Shown: one piece after another, positions 13,558 through 14,752 of the stretch
Layout: every line of letters begins with the position of its first letter
Numbering within the stretch: the first letter of the stretch is position 1
NCBI GenBank assembly: GCA_903867285.1
Contig: CAIPQX010000174.1
Coordinates: forward strand, 1-14,752
Length of the DNA: 14,752 bases
Reading direction: 5' to 3'
Origin: an uncultured Actinomycetes bacterium
Lineage (GTDB): Bacteria; Actinomycetota; Actinomycetes; Nanopelagicales; Nanopelagicaceae
The notes under the pieces: model-generated
Seen by the model: only the letters and a program-made list of their open reading frames with translations
What the model was told of the DNA's origin: nothing
The model's database searches: none
Translations under genes and position numbers: made by a program

Positions 13558-14007
13558 ATGACCCAACCCTCTACGCTCAAAACCTTCCTGTGGTTTAGCG
13601 ATGGTTTACAAGAAGCTCTAATTTTCTACAAAGAGACATTTGGCAATCACATGCGCGTCGCCGCGGAGAACCTCGTTAGCCCCGAACTTTTCACCGCTGA
13701 CTTCGCAATCTACGGACATGAGTTCATAGGAATGAATACTCCAGGCGGTGATCGTTTCAATAACGCAATCTCACTCTCTATCCAGGTTGATGGGCAAGAA
13801 GAGACCGACCGACTATGGGATGCGATCACCACCAATGGAGCTCCCGGCAGGTGCGGCTGGTGCACCGATAAGTGGGGAGTCAGTTGGCAGCTAACGCCAT
13901 TACAGATGCGTGACTATGTCGGACACCCTGATGGGGAAAAGGCGCAACAAAATTGGGGAATATTGCGGGGGATGACGAAGATCCAACTCTCTGAATTCAT
14001 CCACTAA
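13558..14007 (+). CDS. PhnB-like VOC-family protein (3-demethylubiquinone methyltransferase-like fold)
   Basis: A 149-aa single-domain protein of the glyoxalase/VOC superfamily, PhnB-like branch. LWFSDGLQEALIFYKETFG (11-29) is the typical first beta-alpha unit, and CGWCTDKWGVSWQLTP (99-114) is the branch signature. Members include antibiotic-resistance proteins, dioxygenases and many unassigned proteins. The PhnB-like branch often lacks a complete metal triad, so no reaction is assigned. It diverges from the GNAT-EamA operon. The start at ATG 13558 rather than TTG 13540 is preferred because the shorter form begins directly before the first conserved strand and has a GATAAT box 6 nt upstream. 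Its stop is 16 nt from the convergent TPR-like gene. Confidence 0.86.
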   Translation: MTQPSTLKTFLWFSDGLQEALIFYKETFGNHMRVAAENLVSPELFTADFAIYGHEFIGMNTPGGDRFNNAISLSIQVDGQEETDRLWDAITTNGAPGRCGWCTDKWGVSWQLTPLQMRDYVGHPDGEKAQQNWGILRGMTKIQLSEFIH

Positions 14008-14023
14008 CAATTAGCGCGGGCGA

Positions 14024-14455
14024 TCAGAGAGTTGCTATTTGCTCGGCGATAATTTGCGCGTCTTCATAATCTGTTTCAAGAGCCAATGCTTGTAGTGAAA
14101 GATCTTTGTAGTGGTCAAATTCCGCCAGATTCCCGGCGCCTTTGTAGGCTCTGGCGACGCCTTCATTGAGGCTCGCTTCAAGCCAGGCGGGGAAATCTTT
14201 TTGGCTATGTGCAATTGAACTAAGGGCGAACTCTAGAGCCAGTTTCGGTTCACTCAATAAAACATATACCCGACTTACCAACCAATCCGATATGGCGAAT
14301 TCTTGCTCACCACCAGCTAACCTCCAGTAACGCCGCGAGACCAAAGCACTCTCGAGTAATTCATGATCTTCTTCTGACGTTCTGGAAGAGTGGAGCAGGT
14401 CTTGCGCGCGATTGTAATTGGAGATCGCTTTTGCTCTATCTTCGCTGGTAGTCAT
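14024..14455 (-). CDS. TPR-like all-helical protein, conserved in Actinobacteria, unknown function
   Basis: From ATG 14453-14455 the protein is 143 aa and predicted to be wholly alpha-helical, soluble and acidic. The alternating helices (about 5-24, 28-47, 50-67, 69-84, 87-106, 110-127, 130-142) have TPR-like spacing. Phrases such as SRRYWRLAGG, WLVSRVYVLLSEPKLALEFA and GVARAYKGAGNLAEFDHY recall a widespread actinobacterial tetratricopeptide-like family. An in-frame TTG at 14525-14527 would add a cysteine-rich leader that looks like noise. The ATG has AGGGG (14460-14464) 4 nt upstream, so it has a short leader mRNA, unlike its neighbours. No catalytic residues are evident; a protein-interaction role is inferred from the fold only. 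Confidence 0.78.
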   Translation of the reverse strand: MTTSEDRAKAISNYNRAQDLLHSSRTSEEDHELLESALVSRRYWRLAGGEQEFAISDWLVSRVYVLLSEPKLALEFALSSIAHSQKDFPAWLEASLNEGVARAYKGAGNLAEFDHYKDLSLQALALETDYEDAQIIAEQIATL

Positions 14456-14470
14456 GCAGCCCCTGTCAGA

Positions 14471-14499
14471 TTTTGCAAAATGGTACACGCAAAATTTGC
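14471..14499. promoter_or_regulatory. Two AT-rich palindromes flanking a -10 box, candidate operator
   Basis: TTTTGCAAAA (14471-14480) is a perfect 10-nt palindrome, and GCAAAATTTGC (14489-14499) is a second with a 1-nt centre. Both contain GCAAAAT (14475-14481 and 14489-14495), 14 nt apart. They bracket TACCAT on the minus strand (14480-14485), a plausible -10 box for the TPR-like gene. The set lies in the 99-nt divergent spacer with the right-edge gene and could control one or both. Confidence 0.38.
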
Positions 14500-14519
14500 A
14501 GAAATGGGGTCTGCACCTA

Positions 14520-14549
14520 TTGTCCAAACATGTCGAGTTGATTTACCCT
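14520..14549 (+). promoter_or_regulatory. Putative promoter of the right-edge gene
   Basis: TTGTCC (14520-14525, four of six to TTGACA), an 18-nt spacer, and TACCCT (14544-14549, TAnnnT) end 5 nt before the ATG at 14555. This implies a leaderless or nearly leaderless mRNA. Confidence 0.4.
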
Positions 14550-14554
14550 CCAGT

Positions 14555-14752
14555 ATGGGTTTTCTTCTTAAGGGCAAACGTGGCGCCGCAATCCCCTCTG
14601 CGATCTTTTTCGCAATCTGTTTTACCTTGCTTTCCATCGCAGGCAGCCTCTTCCTCTCTGTTGGAATGGGAAACCCCGTTAATAAGGTGACCAATTCGTT
14701 GCTCTCAAATACAACTTTCAAGCACGATGCAGGCGACTACTTTGTTTCCAAG
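14555..14752 (+). CDS. N-terminal part of a membrane-anchored or secreted protein, truncated by the window edge
   Basis: An open frame of 66 codons runs from ATG 14555 to the window end without a stop. A short basic start (GFLLKGKRG) is followed by one hydrophobic helix at about residues 11-37. It then becomes polar (NPVNKVTNSLLSNTTFKHDAGDYFVSK), the pattern of an uncleaved signal anchor with an extracytoplasmic domain. No lipobox or A-x-A signal peptidase site is obvious. A promoter-like TTGTCC/TACCCT pair directly upstream supports this start. I do not recognise the family from the visible part. Confidence 0.68.
   Translation, partial: MGFLLKGKRGAAIPSAIFFAICFTLLSIAGSLFLSVGMGNPVNKVTNSLLSNTTFKHDAGDYFVSK

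Noticed and set aside
1..14752. tRNA, rRNA, CRISPR arrays, insertion sequences, phage or toxin-antitoxin genes
   Set aside because: No cloverleaf-like segments, repeat-spacer arrays, transposase or integrase motifs, terminal inverted repeats or antitoxin-like pairs were seen on either strand.

Overview
The window reads as a chromosomal segment of a streamlined, roughly 50% GC actinobacterium. Evidence: the gene order trpD / ctaE-qcrC-qcrA-qcrB is a hallmark of Actinobacteria. QcrC carries two CxxCH haems, QcrA has a three-helix N-terminus with a twin-arginine third helix, and QcrB has the actinobacterial PDWY-type Qo motif. Genes are packed with almost no spacers, and many start codons sit directly behind a TAnnnT-type -10 box, as in leaderless actinobacterial transcripts. 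The moderate GC and compactness suggest a freshwater Nanopelagicales (acI)-like lineage, but that placement is inference.

Left block (1-4786, minus strand): a respiratory operon ctaE-qcrC-qcrA-qcrB encodes oxidase subunit III and the whole cytochrome bcc complex. These feed electrons from menaquinol through the dihaem QcrC to the aa3 oxidase. The same strand continues 6 nt later into an SSAT-like GNAT acetyltransferase. It then reaches a 44-residue single-helix membrane peptide with the best Shine-Dalgarno sequence in the window.

Middle block (4775-8051): trpD (tryptophan biosynthesis) diverges from ctaE across a 102-nt spacer holding a perfect 7+7 inverted repeat. trpD is convergent and overlapping with a DnaQ-like DEDDh exonuclease. 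Upstream of the exonuclease lies an integral membrane protein built from an internal duplication, which diverges from an Est30-type alpha/beta hydrolase.

Amino-acid block (8048-10546): an enolase-superfamily N-succinylamino-acid racemase / o-succinylbenzoate synthase (NSAR/OSBS) forms a two-gene operon with a COG3375-type GNAT. This pair is known elsewhere in D-amino-acid to L-amino-acid conversion. A LysE/RhtB-family amino-acid exporter diverges from the GNAT across 46 nt.

Right block (10548-14752): a long nitronate-monooxygenase-like FMN enzyme with a cysteine-containing C-terminal extension; a RimJ-type GNAT translationally coupled to an EamA/DMT transporter; a divergent PhnB-like VOC protein; a TPR-like helical protein; and the 5' part of an unidentified membrane-anchored protein running off the right edge. 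No tRNA, rRNA, CRISPR, insertion sequence or prophage signature was seen, and no gene-free stretch exceeds 107 nt. No clearly new system stands out. The most interesting points are the amino-acid module, the small membrane peptide downstream of qcrB, the trpD palindrome, the duplicated membrane protein, and the repeated start-codon/-10 architecture.
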